In this document: in pieces, positions 55,050 through 64,000 of the stretch
Position numbering within the stretch: the first letter of the stretch is position 1
Layout: each line of letters begins with the position of its first letter
Assembly (NCBI GenBank): GCA_947475685.1
Contig: CANJNC010000008.1
Location: 25,676-89,675 of the forward strand
Reading direction: 5' to 3'
Origin: Comamonadaceae bacterium
Lineage (GTDB): Bacteria; Pseudomonadota; Gammaproteobacteria; Burkholderiales; Burkholderiaceae_C
DNA length: 64,000 bases
Translations under genes and position numbers: made by a program
Notes under the pieces: generated by a model
The model's database searches: none
Seen by the model: the letters and a program-made list of their open reading frames with translations, nothing else
What the model was told of the DNA's origin: nothing

Positions 55050-55162
55050 GGCAAAGGTTGACGAGCTGTAGGAGGGTGTTTGATTTAAGGAAGGCTTATT
55101 TTAAAGGATTCAAAGCCCATCAGGGCTTTGTGCAAAGCTGTGCTTCACGTTTTTTACAAACA

Positions 55163-55200
55163 AAGAGGCCGCATCCAAAATCGATTGGGTGCGGCCTCTT
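55163..55200 (-). terminator. strong intrinsic terminator of the glycine-zipper gene
   Basis: AAGAGGCCGCATCC pairs with GGGTGCGGCCTCTT, a 14-bp stem with one wobble, and a 10-base loop. On the minus strand TTTGTTTG follows. It lies 22 bases after the stop of the glycine-zipper gene. Confidence 0.8.
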
Positions 55201-55222
55201 AAAGCCCAAAAATTGAAAGTCT

Positions 55223-55789
55223 TTAGTTCATGACAGGTGAGGGCGCCATGGCAGGAGGGATGTAATTTGGAGCAGAGCCCATGGGGGGTGCCAGGGGCGA
55301 GTAACTTGGAGGGGATGCGATAGGGGTGATTTGAAGCCTCACGTATTGACCTGGATCGTTTGGCATCTGGGCTGTGAATTGTTTGCCACCGTATTCATAG
55401 ACCACGTTGAAAGCGGTCACGCGGCTTTCATAGATCACTTGGCGGCTGCAGTTTTGAACATTTCTGAGCTCAGACTGAGGATTGCCCTCCACTTTGTCAC
55501 CCAAAATAGCGCCGCCAAACAGGCCCAACATGGTGGCAACTGCTCGGCCATCGCCTTTGCCCACCGAGTTTCCAATCGCGCCACCCGCAATGGCTCCCAT
55601 GGCTGCTCCAGCCCCCGATTTTTGACCATTGACCACCACTTGTTCATTGTTGCAAACTTGCCTGGGAACGCCCACTTGTTGAACGATCGGGGTCGCAGAG
55701 ATGACGCGTCCCATTTCTTGGGCGAAAACGCCTGACACTGACGCGCAAAATGCAGTCAAAGTCGCGTAATAGAGGATCTTTTTAGTCAT
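55223..55789 (-). CDS. glycine-zipper 2TM envelope protein
   Basis: This 188-residue protein has a Sec signal (KKILYYATLTAFCASVSGVFAQ) and a Gly-zipper hairpin (AAMGAIAGGAIGNSVG...GLFGGAILG, about residues 60-100) like SlyB/17-kDa antigens, but no lipobox Cys at the cleavage site. The C-terminus is Pro/Met-rich. It should be an envelope-associated protein; its role is unknown. The ATG has GGAG upstream. Confidence 0.85.
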   Translation of the reverse strand: MTKKILYYATLTAFCASVSGVFAQEMGRVISATPIVQQVGVPRQVCNNEQVVVNGQKSGAGAAMGAIAGGAIGNSVGKGDGRAVATMLGLFGGAILGDKVEGNPQSELRNVQNCSRQVIYESRVTAFNVVYEYGGKQFTAQMPNDPGQYVRLQITPIASPPSYSPLAPPMGSAPNYIPPAMAPSPVMN

Positions 55790-56011
55790 GTTGGTCTCCA
55801 ATGGGTGGCATATGAGTTTCTTATTTTACGTTCAAGTTGAGAATTTCAAGTCTCTTGGGCGTAAAGCTTTGTGAAAAATACAGCAACAGGGACAACCCAG
55901 CGATTAAAACCAAAGGGCTGACCCACATCCTTTACACAGCCTTTAAAGCTCAGTGTATGGGTGGGATTGTTTGATTCGAAACAGACACTCAAAGGCGGCT
56001 TGATACATTGT

Positions 56012-56368
56012 TCACAAGCCTATAACGTTTGACCACTCCAGCGGGTTGACGCCCGCGCAGAGATGGAGTGTTCCAAATTCGATCACTGGGCGCTTGATGA
56101 GGGAGGTATGGGTGAGCATGGCTTGAATGGCTGTGTCATCGTCCACGATGGCTTCTTGCTCTTTTTTGGACAATTGCCGCCAAGTCATGCCTTTTTTATT
56201 CAGTACCACATGAAGACCCAATTGACGAACCCATTTTTTTAAATGTTTTTCGTCAATGCCTGACTTTTTGAAGTCGTGAAATTCATACGCTAAGCCATGC
56301 GTGCTTAACCATTCCCGTGCCTTTTTAACCGACTGACAATTAGGAATTCCAAAAACTTGAATATTCAT
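56012..56368 (-). CDS. ArsC/Spx-like thioredoxin-fold protein
   Basis: This 118-residue protein is of the ArsC/YffB-like family. The N-terminal FGIPNCQSVKKAREWL has a single Cys, and GMTWRQLS and IKRPVIEF follow as in YffB. The catalytic triad of true arsenate reductases is not clearly complete, so an arsenate role is doubtful. I start at NIQVFGIPNC; ATGs at 56380 and 56392 are also in frame. It is followed by nothing on its strand for several hundred bases. Confidence 0.82.
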   Translation of the reverse strand: MNIQVFGIPNCQSVKKAREWLSTHGLAYEFHDFKKSGIDEKHLKKWVRQLGLHVVLNKKGMTWRQLSKKEQEAIVDDDTAIQAMLTHTSLIKRPVIEFGTLHLCAGVNPLEWSNVIGL

Positions 56369-56422
56369 GTTGGTGCTCATGGATCGTTTCATTTAAAAAT
56401 TGTGGCCTCTTGGCCAGAAGTC

Positions 56423-56451
56423 TTGGAGCGAGCTCTTGGAACTCTTATACT
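56423..56451 (+). promoter_or_regulatory. sigma-70 type promoter upstream of folC
   Basis: TTGGAG (56423-56428) and TATACT (56446-56451) are separated by 17 bases, matching the TTGACA/TATAAT consensus at 4 and 5 of 6. It lies about 160 bases before the folC ATG, so the leader would be long. Confidence 0.45.
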
Positions 56452-56611
56452 CTTTGTTGGAGTGTGCGCAAGACCCCCGAGCATTTCAATTATCTCCAAA
56501 TTTCATCTTTGCAAACTGTAAAGCAAGTGTTTGGGGATGCTTAATTTGGATTTTTTTGGGTAATTTAAGTCGAGTTTGATGCCTCAAGGGGCTTAAAAAG
56601 AGTACGGATCA

Positions 56612-57898
56612 ATGTCTTTAGAAAAATGGTTGAAGAAAATTGAAGGATTTCACCCCGTTGAGATAGATATGGGGCTTGGCAGAGTTCAGATGGTAGCGAA
56701 AAATATGGCTTTGGCCTTTGCTGTGCCCGTCATCACGGTGGCTGGAACCAATGGCAAAGGATCCACGTGCGCGCTTCTTGAGGCCATCTTGGGGCAGTCG
56801 GGCTACAAGGTGGGTTTGTTCACTTCGCCGCACTTGGTTGACTTTCAAGAAAGATGCCGAGTGCAAGAAGTCAGCGTCTCTGCAGAGCGGTTGACCGAGG
56901 CTTTTGAATACGTGGAGTCTTGTTGCGAAGAGACATCCTTGACCTACTTTGAATTCACAACGCTTGCCATTTTGCACCTGTTGTCCAAGGCAGAGTTGGA
57001 TGTGGTTGTTTTGGAGGTGGGTTTAGGCGGGCGGCTGGATGCAGTCAATATCATCGATGCAGATTGCGCCATTTTGACCTCAATTGACATGGATCACATG
57101 GATTATTTGGGTGAAACACGAGAGTTGATTGGATTTGAAAAAGCGGGGATCATGAGAAGAGGGCGAATTGCGGTGGTGAGTGACCCCGTGCCACCCCAAA
57201 GCGTCATTGACCATGCTGAACAACTTCAAACGGATTTATGGTTGGTCGGGAGAGACTTTAATTACTCAGGAGATGCGCAGCAATGGGCTTGGAGAGGGCG
57301 TGCCAAGGGTTACAGTGGCCTAGGGTACCCTGCACTGAGGGGTGCGAACCAATTGATCAACGCCTCTGGTGTTTTGGCCGCTTTGACAGCCCTTCGTGAA
57401 CATTTACCCGTCACGGCTCAGGCCATCAGAAACGGTTTGGCCATGGTCGAGTTGCCTGGTCGCTTTCAAATCATTCCTGGGCAACCTCAATTGGTTTTGG
57501 ATGTGGCACATAACCCTCATGCGGTTGCAGCGCTCACGGAGAATTTGGACGCCATGGGCTTCTTTCCCAAAACACATGCCGTGTTTGGTGCCATGAAAGA
57601 CAAAGATATTTTGGCCATGATGAAAAGGGTCTCGGTGGTCGTGGACGAGTGGTACTTTAGCGATTTACCCACCCCGCGTGCCATTAAGGCCGAAGAATTG
57701 GTCAAAATAGGCTCAGAATTGCCCAAGAGTCTTCAAAAGCCCAGCCATGTTTTTTCAGATCCCGTAAAAGCTTTGAAGGAGGCGCTCGCAAAGGCAAAGC
57801 CCACTGATAGAATTGTGGTCTTTGGATCTTTTTACACTGTTGGCGCAATTTTGTCTCATGGTATACCTAAGCTAGACGCGCCTCACTTGGATATTTAA
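56612..57898 (+). CDS. folC: folylpolyglutamate/dihydrofolate synthase
   Basis: This 428-residue enzyme adds Glu to dihydropteroate or folate. It has the P-loop TVAGTNGKGST, FTSPHLVDFQER, LEVGLGGRLDAVN, TSIDMDHMDYLG and LDVAHNPHAV. It begins a five-gene plus-strand unit (folC, SPOR, cvpA, purF, metZ) with gaps of 1-13 bases, the order I know from Comamonadaceae. Confidence 0.96.
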   Translation: MSLEKWLKKIEGFHPVEIDMGLGRVQMVAKNMALAFAVPVITVAGTNGKGSTCALLEAILGQSGYKVGLFTSPHLVDFQERCRVQEVSVSAERLTEAFEYVESCCEETSLTYFEFTTLAILHLLSKAELDVVVLEVGLGGRLDAVNIIDADCAILTSIDMDHMDYLGETRELIGFEKAGIMRRGRIAVVSDPVPPQSVIDHAEQLQTDLWLVGRDFNYSGDAQQWAWRGRAKGYSGLGYPALRGANQLINASGVLAALTALREHLPVTAQAIRNGLAMVELPGRFQIIPGQPQLVLDVAHNPHAVAALTENLDAMGFFPKTHAVFGAMKDKDILAMMKRVSVVVDEWYFSDLPTPRAIKAEELVKIGSELPKSLQKPSHVFSDPVKALKEALAKAKPTDRIVVFGSFYTVGAILSHGIPKLDAPHLDI

Positions 57899-57902
57899 GG
57901 GC

Positions 57903-58709
57903 ATGGCTTTTTTTAAATTTCGCTTTCCCGGACACGATGAACAAGCTCATCACAGCAACGAAGCCCCTCATGAAAGTTTGGAGGCGCTTAGAAAGCGTGT
58001 CAAACACCGTTTAATCGGCTCTGGGGTTTTGGTGCTGATCGCTGTGATTGGTTTTCCATTGGTTTTTGATACCCAACCCAGACCCGTTGGGTTGGATATA
58101 CCCATTGACATTCCTGATAAGGCAAAGACGCCAGTCAATGTGGCGCCAACACCTTTGAAGTCAGATAAAAAGTTCATCTCCAATGAGAAATCGATCTCTG
58201 CCAATGAACCCATCAAGTCTTTGCCTGAGCCAATTGCCATGCCTGCCCCGGCTCCCATCACTGCTTCACCCCCCGCTTTAGTTGTTGCGCCTGCTCAAGG
58301 GTCTTCAAGTGCCTCAAAAACAAATACCCCCACTACAGCAGCGGGGCGTAATTTGGACGTCAAAAATGGTCCCGTAAACGCACGCTCCACATTGGATGTG
58401 AAGGAGGAGATCGTCTCAAACTCTAAACCTCAAGCCACCCCCAGCAAATCCGCTTCAAGCGATTCAAGCTCCACTCAAAAGGAGGATCGCTACATCATTC
58501 AAGTTGGCGCCTACACGGATGAACAAAAGGTGAGGGACATTCGAGAGAAGTTAGAAAAAGCGGGTTTACATACGTACACTCAAGTGGTGGAGAAAGACGG
58601 GAAAAAAATTCGAATCCGAATTGGCCCATTCAGCTCAAAAGAGGATGCCAATCGACAACTTCAAAAAGTGCGAAGTTTGAACTTGCAGCCCAATTTGCTC
58701 ACGCTTTAA
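57903..58709 (+). CDS. SPOR-domain cell-division protein (DedD-like)
   Basis: This 268-residue protein has a cytoplasmic N-terminus, one membrane helix (about 37-52, GVLVLIAVIGFPLVF), a Pro/Ser/Ala-rich periplasmic linker, and a C-terminal SPOR domain (about 193-268, YIIQVGAYTDEQKVRDIREK, RIRIGPFSSKEDANRQL). SPOR domains bind denuded septal peptidoglycan, so it should localise to the septum like DedD. It follows folC by 4 bases. Confidence 0.92.
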   Translation: MAFFKFRFPGHDEQAHHSNEAPHESLEALRKRVKHRLIGSGVLVLIAVIGFPLVFDTQPRPVGLDIPIDIPDKAKTPVNVAPTPLKSDKKFISNEKSISANEPIKSLPEPIAMPAPAPITASPPALVVAPAQGSSSASKTNTPTTAAGRNLDVKNGPVNARSTLDVKEEIVSNSKPQATPSKSASSDSSSTQKEDRYIIQVGAYTDEQKVRDIREKLEKAGLHTYTQVVEKDGKKIRIRIGPFSSKEDANRQLQKVRSLNLQPNLLTL

Positions 58710-58712
58710 GCA

Positions 58713-59198
58713 ATGGGCACACTTGATTGGATCTTTTGTGCATTCTTTGTATTTGCTGCATTGCATGGTCTGTGGCGCGGTCTCATTAAGGAAGTTTTGG
58801 ATTTGGCGGCTTGGGTGATAGGCTTTTTTGCGGCTCAAATGTTTGCCGCTCAAATTGGAGTGCATCTGCCAGTGACGGGTGCGAGCCCAGAGATGAGATA
58901 CTTGATGGGCTTTGTGCTGGTGTTGATCCTGTGCTTGATCCTGGTGTCTATGGTATCGGAGTTGCTAAGCAACTTGATCAGTGCAGTGGGACTTGGTTTT
59001 TTGAACAGTTTGATGGGGTCTGTTTTTGCGTTGTCCAAAGTCATGGTGCTTTGTTTGTGTTTGACCACCATTGTTCGCTTGACCCCAGTCAAAGAGTTTG
59101 ATGTATGGCAGCAGTCTATGATCGCTGAATATTTGGTTGTGGTTTTGAATAACTTGAAACCTCTTTTACCTCAAGAATTTGGAAAGTACGTGATTTAA
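58713..59198 (+). CDS. cvpA: CvpA family membrane protein
   Basis: This 161-residue inner-membrane protein has about four hydrophobic helices, with LDWIFCAFFVFAALHGLWRG at the start and LAAWVIGFFAAQMF next. CvpA proteins are linked to colicin V production and biofilm, mechanism unclear. It is between the SPOR gene and purF, as in E. coli where cvpA precedes purF. Confidence 0.92.
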   Translation: MGTLDWIFCAFFVFAALHGLWRGLIKEVLDLAAWVIGFFAAQMFAAQIGVHLPVTGASPEMRYLMGFVLVLILCLILVSMVSELLSNLISAVGLGFLNSLMGSVFALSKVMVLCLCLTTIVRLTPVKEFDVWQQSMIAEYLVVVLNNLKPLLPQEFGKYVI

Positions 59199-59199
59199 T

Positions 59200-60717
59200 A
59201 TGTGTGGCATTGTCGGCGTTGTGAGTAACGTACACGTGAATCAGTTGATCTATGATGCTTTGTTGCTGTTGCAGCATAGGGGTCAAGATGCCGCGGGCAT
59301 CGTCACGCAACAAGATGAAAAATTCTTTATGCACAAAGCCAAGGGCATGGTTCGTGATGTTTTTAGGACACGCAATATGCGGGCTTTGCCAGGACCTTTA
59401 GGTCTAGGTCAAGTCAGGTACCCGACCGCTGGAAATGCTTTCAGTGAGGAGGAGGCACAACCCTTTTATGTCAATGCGCCATTTGGTCTGGTGCTTGTTC
59501 ACAATGGCAACTTGACCAACGCGCAAGCCTTAAAGAAAGAGATGTCTTCAACAGACCATCGGCATATCAATACGGACAGTGACTCCGAGGTGTTGCTCAA
59601 TGTCTTGGCGCACGAATTGGAGAAGACCACAAGGGGGCTGCCGCTTGGACACCAAGATGTTTTTGATGCGGTCAAAAGAGTTCATCACCGAGTCAAAGGC
59701 TCTTACGCCGTGATCGCAATGATTGCTGGACATGGATTGTTGGCTTTTAGGGATCCCTATGGAATTCGCCCCTTGTGTTACGGTGTAGGCCCCAATGGCG
59801 CCATTATGGTGGCCAGTGAGTCGGTGGCTCTAGAGGGAACGGGCTATCAGTTTCAAAGAGATTTGAAGCCTGGTGAGGCGATTTATATTGGGTTGGATCG
59901 ATCGGTAGAGTATGCACAATGTGCTCAAAAATCAAGTCTAAACCCCTGTATTTTTGAATATGTGTATTTGGCTAGACCTGATTCAACGATGGATGGCATC
60001 TCTGTTTATCAAGCCCGTTTGAATTTGGGTGAAACTTTGGCCAAGCGGGTGATTTCAACCGTCCCTCCTCAAGACATTGATGTGGTGATTCCAATTCCCG
60101 AGTCAAGTCGTCCCAGCGCCACGCAGTTGGCGCACTTGTTGGGCAAGCCCTATAGAGAAGGGTTTGTTAAAAATAGGTATGTAGGGCGTACATTTATCAT
60201 GCCTGGTCAAGGTATTCGCAAACGTTCTGTCAGGCAAAAGCTCAATGTGATCAAAAGTGAGTTTGCTGGCAGAAATGTGTTGCTGGTCGACGACTCAATT
60301 GTCAGGGGAACCACCAGCAAAGAAATTGTGATGATGGCCAGGGATGCTGGAGCCAAGAAAGTGTATCTTGCCAGTGCCGCTCCGCCCGTTCGGTTTCCCA
60401 ACGTCTATGGCATTGACATGCCCACCAATGCAGAATTGGTGGCTTTTGATCGAACCATTGAAGAGGTGCGAGAGATCATTGGTTGTGATGCATTGATCTA
60501 TCAAGATGTGGATGGCATGAAAAAGGCGATTCTTGCTGCGCAACTCGCTCAATCAAGTGTCATTGATGGTTTTGACGCCTCGTGTTTTGATGGCGTGTAC
60601 GTCACTGGAGATATTGGGGTGGATGACATTGCTCGGCTGGGGCAGTCGCGTGTCAATGGGGATGAAAATGCCGCAGACAACTCCAGGTTGTCTTTGCCTA
60701 ACTTCAATGATGAATAA
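59200..60717 (+). CDS. purF: amidophosphoribosyltransferase
   Basis: This 505-residue enzyme makes phosphoribosylamine from PRPP and glutamine, the first step of purine synthesis. The N-terminal nucleophile follows Met (MCGIVGVVS). The PRTase loop is NVLLVDDSIVRGTTS, and GFVKNRYVGRTFIMPGQ is present. It follows cvpA by one base and overlaps nothing of metZ if that starts at 60731. Confidence 0.97.
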   Translation: MCGIVGVVSNVHVNQLIYDALLLLQHRGQDAAGIVTQQDEKFFMHKAKGMVRDVFRTRNMRALPGPLGLGQVRYPTAGNAFSEEEAQPFYVNAPFGLVLVHNGNLTNAQALKKEMSSTDHRHINTDSDSEVLLNVLAHELEKTTRGLPLGHQDVFDAVKRVHHRVKGSYAVIAMIAGHGLLAFRDPYGIRPLCYGVGPNGAIMVASESVALEGTGYQFQRDLKPGEAIYIGLDRSVEYAQCAQKSSLNPCIFEYVYLARPDSTMDGISVYQARLNLGETLAKRVISTVPPQDIDVVIPIPESSRPSATQLAHLLGKPYREGFVKNRYVGRTFIMPGQGIRKRSVRQKLNVIKSEFAGRNVLLVDDSIVRGTTSKEIVMMARDAGAKKVYLASAAPPVRFPNVYGIDMPTNAELVAFDRTIEEVREIIGCDALIYQDVDGMKKAILAAQLAQSSVIDGFDASCFDGVYVTGDIGVDDIARLGQSRVNGDENAADNSRLSLPNFNDE

Positions 60718-60730
60718 GGACACGAGTTCC

Positions 60731-61957
60731 ATGGGTCAAAACAAGCATCAACCAAAAACACTCCCACAAGGTCTACATCTTGAGACACTGGCTGTTAGAA
60801 GTGCTGTTGAAAAGTCTCAGTATGGTGAAAATTCTGAATCTTTGTATTTGACATCGAGTTTCACACAACCTGATTGCGAAACGGCTGCTAGGCGCTTTTC
60901 TGGTGAGGAGGATGGCTTTATTTACTCCAGATTCACCAACCCTACAGTTGCCAGCATGGAGATGCGTTTGGCTGCACTGGAGGGCACTGAAGCCTGCATA
61001 GCCACCTCCAGTGGGATGGCTGCGGTGTTGCTATTGTGCATGGGACTCTTAAAAAGCGGTGACCATGTGATTTGTTCGCGCTCGGTATTTGGCTCGACCA
61101 TCAAACTTTTGGCATCAGAGTTTGGTAAATTTGGTGTGGAGACCACCTTTGTGTCGCAAACGGATCCTCAAGAATGGCGTGATGCAATGACGCCAAAGAC
61201 CAAATTGTTGTTTGCTGAAACACCGACAAACCCCTTGACGGAGGTGTGTGACATCAAAGTACTTTCAGAAATTGCTCACGCTGGTGGGGCCTTATTGGCG
61301 GTTGATAATTGCTTTTGTACGCCAGTTCTTCAAAGGCCCATCGATTATGGTGCCGATTTGGTGATTCACTCGGGGACCAAGTACTTGGATGGGCAAGGAC
61401 GGGTGGTGGCAGGTGCGATTTGTGGTACAGAAAAAATCATCAAAGAAAAATTCATTCCCGTGATGCGCAGCGCTGGCATGACACTGTCAGCTTTCAATGC
61501 TTGGGTGGTGCTCAAGGGATTGGAGACCCTTGGTATTCGCATGAAGGCCCAGTCTGAGCAAGCACTCGACTTGTCCAAGTGGCTTGAAGCGCATCCAAAA
61601 GTTGAGCGTGTATATTACCCGGGCTTGAAAAGCCATCCTCAGCACGAATTGGCCATGCGTCAACAACGCAACTTAGGCGGTGCCGTTTTGGCCTTTGATG
61701 TGTTTGGTCAAACCCCAGAGGAGGGTCGTAAAAATGCGTTTCATGTGATTGATCACACTCAAGTGATGTCTGTCACTGCCAATTTGGGTGATGTGAAAAC
61801 AATCATTACCCAACCTGCCAGCACTTCTCACGGCAGGCTCACTGAGGAGCAACGATTAAAAGCGGGTATTCGGCAACATTTGATCCGCGTGGCAGTCGGT
61901 CTAGAGCATTTGGATGATTTAAAGCGCGATCTAGCGATCGGGTTAGATTCTTTATAA
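60731..61957 (+). CDS. metZ: O-succinylhomoserine sulfhydrylase
   Basis: This 408-residue PLP enzyme makes homocysteine from O-succinylhomoserine and sulfide. It has YSRFTNPT, the PLP Lys in HSGTKYLDGQGR, and the C-terminal SLGDVKT-like stretch (NLGDVKT...QPASTSHGRL). I start at the ATG 14 bases after the purF stop; ATGs at 60707 and 60710 are in frame upstream. It closes the purF unit and uses homoserine made by hom. Confidence 0.94.
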   Translation: MGQNKHQPKTLPQGLHLETLAVRSAVEKSQYGENSESLYLTSSFTQPDCETAARRFSGEEDGFIYSRFTNPTVASMEMRLAALEGTEACIATSSGMAAVLLLCMGLLKSGDHVICSRSVFGSTIKLLASEFGKFGVETTFVSQTDPQEWRDAMTPKTKLLFAETPTNPLTEVCDIKVLSEIAHAGGALLAVDNCFCTPVLQRPIDYGADLVIHSGTKYLDGQGRVVAGAICGTEKIIKEKFIPVMRSAGMTLSAFNAWVVLKGLETLGIRMKAQSEQALDLSKWLEAHPKVERVYYPGLKSHPQHELAMRQQRNLGGAVLAFDVFGQTPEEGRKNAFHVIDHTQVMSVTANLGDVKTIITQPASTSHGRLTEEQRLKAGIRQHLIRVAVGLEHLDDLKRDLAIGLDSL

Positions 61958-61966
61958 GTGGTCCAT

Positions 61967-63355
61967 ATGTCTGTCGTCAGAACTCGCTTCGCACCTTCAC
62001 CTACGGGCTTTATTCATTTAGGTAACATACGCTCTGCTTTGTATCCATGGGCTTTTGCCAAGTCCAATCAAGGTGTATTTATCTTGCGAATTGAAGATAC
62101 CGATCAAGACCGTTCTACTCAAGAAGCGGTGGACGTGATATTGCAGGGCATGAAGTGGTTGGGGATGGCTCCTGATGAAGGCCCCTTTTATCAAATGAAG
62201 CGCATCAAGAGGTACCAAGAGGTGCTTGAGCAGTTGAAACTTCAAGGCGCAGTCTATCCTTGTTACATGAGCATTCAAGAGCTTGATGCACTCAGAGAAA
62301 AACAAATTGAGAACAAGCAAAAGCCAAAGTACGATGGCACGTGGAGGCCACAAGAGGGCAAAGTCCTGCCCCCGATTCCACAGGGTGTTCAACCTGTGCT
62401 TCGTTTTAAAAACCCGAAGGATGGAGTTGTTTCTTGGACAGACAAGGTCAAGGGTTTGATCGAAATCTCCAATGAGGAATTGGACGACTTGGTCATTGCA
62501 AGGCCCGATGGCTCGCCGACTTACAACTTTTGTGTGGTGGTGGATGATATTGACATGGAGATTACGCACGTGATTCGAGGAGACGACCACGTGAACAACA
62601 CGCCTCGACAAATCAATATTTTCAAAGCTTTGGGCCATCAACATCCTACATACGCACATTTGCCAACGGTGCTCAACGAGCAAGGTGAAAAACTCAGTAA
62701 GCGCAATGGTGCAAAAGCGGTCACTGCCTATGAAGCAGAAGGGTACCTACCCGATGCCATGATCAATTATTTAGCTCGTTTGGGTTGGAGCCATGGAGAC
62801 GATGAAATCTTTTCTGTAGAGCAGTTCTTATCTTGGTTTGATTTAGAGCATTTAGGGAAAAGTGCCGCTCAATTTGATGAGGCCAAACTAAAGTGGGTCA
62901 ACGCCCAGCATCTGAAACTCCAATCAAAAGAAGAATTGTCTATCCTCATCAAACCGTTTTTGAATCAATTGGGAGTCGAGTCTGACGCTAGACTGCCCGA
63001 CATGTGTGGTCTTTTAAAGGATCGGTGTGACACTTTGGTCGCGTTGGCAAATTGGGCCAGTGTTTTTTATAAACCTGTTGAACCAAACGCTGAAGAATTG
63101 AGTAAGCATGTGACGCAAACTTCAAGGCCAGCGATTACTTTGTTAAAGGAGAGATTGGAAATTGCTCATACCTGGGATATTCCAACGATTGCTCAGATCA
63201 TCAAAGAGGTGTTGGCGCAAACAGGTCTAAAGATGCCGCAATTGGCCATGCCAGTCAGAGTTCTTTTGGTGGGTACGTCCCAAACACCATCACTCGATGC
63301 AGTAATTTCTTTGTTTACTCAAAAAGAGGTGGTACAAAGGCTTTCAAAGGCCTAA
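61967..63355 (+). CDS. gltX: glutamyl-tRNA synthetase
   Basis: This 462-residue class I synthetase charges tRNA-Glu. It has the HIGH box variant HLGN ([13 protein letters not shown]), the KMSKS-type KLSKRNG, and [10 protein letters not shown]. The ATG at 61967 is preferred to the GTG at 61958. Only 34 bases separate it from the tRNA-Ala gene, and tRNA-Glu, its substrate, follows. Confidence 0.97.
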   Translation: MSVVRTRFAPSPTGFIHLGNIRSALYPWAFAKSNQGVFILRIEDTDQDRSTQEAVDVILQGMKWLGMAPDEGPFYQMKRIKRYQEVLEQLKLQGAVYPCYMSIQELDALREKQIENKQKPKYDGTWRPQEGKVLPPIPQGVQPVLRFKNPKDGVVSWTDKVKGLIEISNEELDDLVIARPDGSPTYNFCVVVDDIDMEITHVIRGDDHVNNTPRQINIFKALGHQHPTYAHLPTVLNEQGEKLSKRNGAKAVTAYEAEGYLPDAMINYLARLGWSHGDDEIFSVEQFLSWFDLEHLGKSAAQFDEAKLKWVNAQHLKLQSKEELSILIKPFLNQLGVESDARLPDMCGLLKDRCDTLVALANWASVFYKPVEPNAEELSKHVTQTSRPAITLLKERLEIAHTWDIPTIAQIIKEVLAQTGLKMPQLAMPVRVLLVGTSQTPSLDAVISLFTQKEVVQRLSKA

Positions 63356-63370
63356 TTTTCTGGTTATAAT
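63342..63370 (+). promoter_or_regulatory. promoter of the tRNA cluster
   Basis: TATAAT at 63365-63370 is a perfect -10 box, 20 bases before tRNA-Ala, with TTTCAA 17 bases upstream inside the end of gltX. Confidence 0.55.
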
Positions 63371-63389
63371 ATCTTTCTTGATGCCTTTT

Positions 63390-63465
<76 letters not shown>

Positions 63466-63488
63466 AAAGACAAATTTGTTCCAGGTTT

Positions 63489-63564
63489 GACCCTATCGTC
63501 TAGAGGCCTAGGACATCACCCTTTCACGGTGAGTACCGGGGTTCGAATCCCCGTAGGGTCGCCA
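63489..63564 (+). tRNA. tRNA-Glu (TTC)
   Basis: Acceptor GACCCTA/TAGGGTC, anticodon stem CACC/GGTG with loop CTTTCAC (anticodon TTC), T-loop GGTTCGAATCC and encoded CCA make a standard 76-base tRNA-Glu. It follows tRNA-Ala by 23 bases. Confidence 0.95.
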
Positions 63565-63623
63565 AGTTTTGTAGTGCTTGCGAGCTAAAGAGTTTTCTCT
63601 GCTGCTAAAAATTACAACCACGT

Positions 63624-63700
63624 GGAGTGGTAGTTCAGTTGGTTAGAATACCGGCCTGTCACGCCGGGGGTCGCGGGTTCGAGTCCCGTCCACTCCGCCA
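63624..63700 (+). tRNA. tRNA-Asp (GTC)
   Basis: Acceptor GGAGTGG/CCACTCC, anticodon GTC in CCTGTCACG, T-loop GGTTCGAGTCC and encoded CCA make a 77-base tRNA-Asp. It is the last of the three and is followed at once by a terminator. Confidence 0.95.
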
Positions 63701-63727
63701 ATACCCTGTAGTTCAGGGTATTTTTTT
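63701..63727 (+). terminator. terminator of the tRNA cluster
   Basis: ATACCCTG-TAGTT-CAGGGTAT is a perfect 8-bp stem with a 5-base loop, followed by six T, directly after the tRNA-Asp CCA end. Confidence 0.9.
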
Positions 63728-64000
63728 GGCTCTTTCCAATTAACGGGGGATGGGCATTTATCAAACACGGTTGAACACTCCATTCCAACCACAATGTGCC
63801 AAGACGTGCAGTCTGTAATTCTCGAAATTTCTAAACCCATACACTCATCTTGACATCATATTCATTAAATTGTGGAGGTTGGTTCAGTCAGGACAAAAGC
63901 GAGAATGCAAGTTAAATTACAAATTAATTGGAATGTATTTGATTCCAGTTGTTGATAAACCAGTAAGGTTGATGTTTATGATATTCAATGAAGTATCTTC
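63728..64000. other. AT-rich region with no recognised gene
   Basis: No convincing coding frame or RNA is seen to the end of the window. It may be the upstream region of a gene beyond the edge. The minus-strand frames here are antisense to tRNA-Asp. Confidence 0.5.

Noticed and set aside
60533..60730. N-terminal extension of metZ into purF
   Set aside because: It is a shadow frame of purF; the enzyme starts with GQNKHQPKTLPQGLHLETL.
63612..63840. Minus-strand frames ending in GTRTRDPRRDRPVF
   Set aside because: They are antisense translations of tRNA-Asp, a well-known false annotation.
63624..64000. tRNA-Asp as an integration site for a genomic island
   Set aside because: No integrase or repeated tRNA 3' end is seen in the remaining 300 bases.

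Overview
The window looks like a chromosome segment from a low-to-moderate-GC member of the Burkholderiales, most likely Comamonadaceae-like. Three things point there. Six periplasmic receptors of the tripartite tricarboxylate ('Bug'/TctC) family occur in 64 kb, an expansion typical of Betaproteobacteria. Familiar betaproteobacterial gene blocks are present: alaA-hom-thrC-moeA-moaD-moaE-clpB and folC-SPOR-cvpA-purF-metZ-gltX. There is also a TIGR02450 Trp-rich protein and an Mth938-like protein. I see no transposase, integrase, phage gene, CRISPR array or rRNA.

Layout. (1) 0-13 kb is a catabolic and transport region. A minus-strand cupin/hydrolase pair is followed by a secreted KTSC-like protein, then a compact plus-strand run: RraA-type aldolase, Bug, acyl-CoA synthetase, hotdog thioesterase, Bug, DUF3820, MmgE/PrpD, Bug, Bug, M20 amidohydrolase, Bug. 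It has five receptors but no TctA/TctB membrane subunits. (2) 13-25 kb is core: PIN-PhoH ATPase, peroxiredoxin, Mth938-like protein, aminotransferase, hom, thrC, moeA, moaD, moaE, an unknown protein and clpB with a heat-shock-type promoter. (3) 25-36 kb holds an MFS carrier with a ThDP enzyme, an acidic conserved protein, class I fumarase, acetyl-CoA synthetase, cytochrome c, ilvD and lgt. (4) 36-48 kb is acyl-CoA metabolism: a GntR regulator with a strong palindromic operator, malonyl-CoA decarboxylase, a CaiB/BaiF CoA-transferase, then mltB, an HDAC-type deacetylase, mscS, etfB-etfA and an acyl-CoA dehydrogenase. (5) 47.4-53.4 kb is a hydroxy-acid region. A minus-strand run holds an FMN hydroxy-acid oxidase, Bug, a TauD-type dioxygenase and a frameshifted thioesterase. 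It faces a Tat-exported FMN hydroxy-acid dehydrogenase carrying a CXXCH motif, followed by a solute-binding protein. (6) 53-64 kb is core again: ppnP, argG, a glycine-zipper protein, an ArsC-like protein, folC to gltX, and tRNA-Ala/Glu/Asp with a terminator.

How it fits together. The catabolic genes suggest a heterotroph that scavenges organic acids. Substrates would be captured by Bug receptors (partner permeases probably encoded elsewhere), activated to CoA esters, and drained through acyl-CoA dehydrogenase/ETF, malonyl-CoA decarboxylase, acetyl-CoA synthetase and fumarase. No conventional defence or mobile system is visible. The most unusual items are the Tat-exported flavoprotein with a heme-c motif, the receptor-rich operon without permease, the malonyl-CoA decarboxylase/CoA-transferase locus with its phased operator, and the homopolymer-frameshifted thioesterase.
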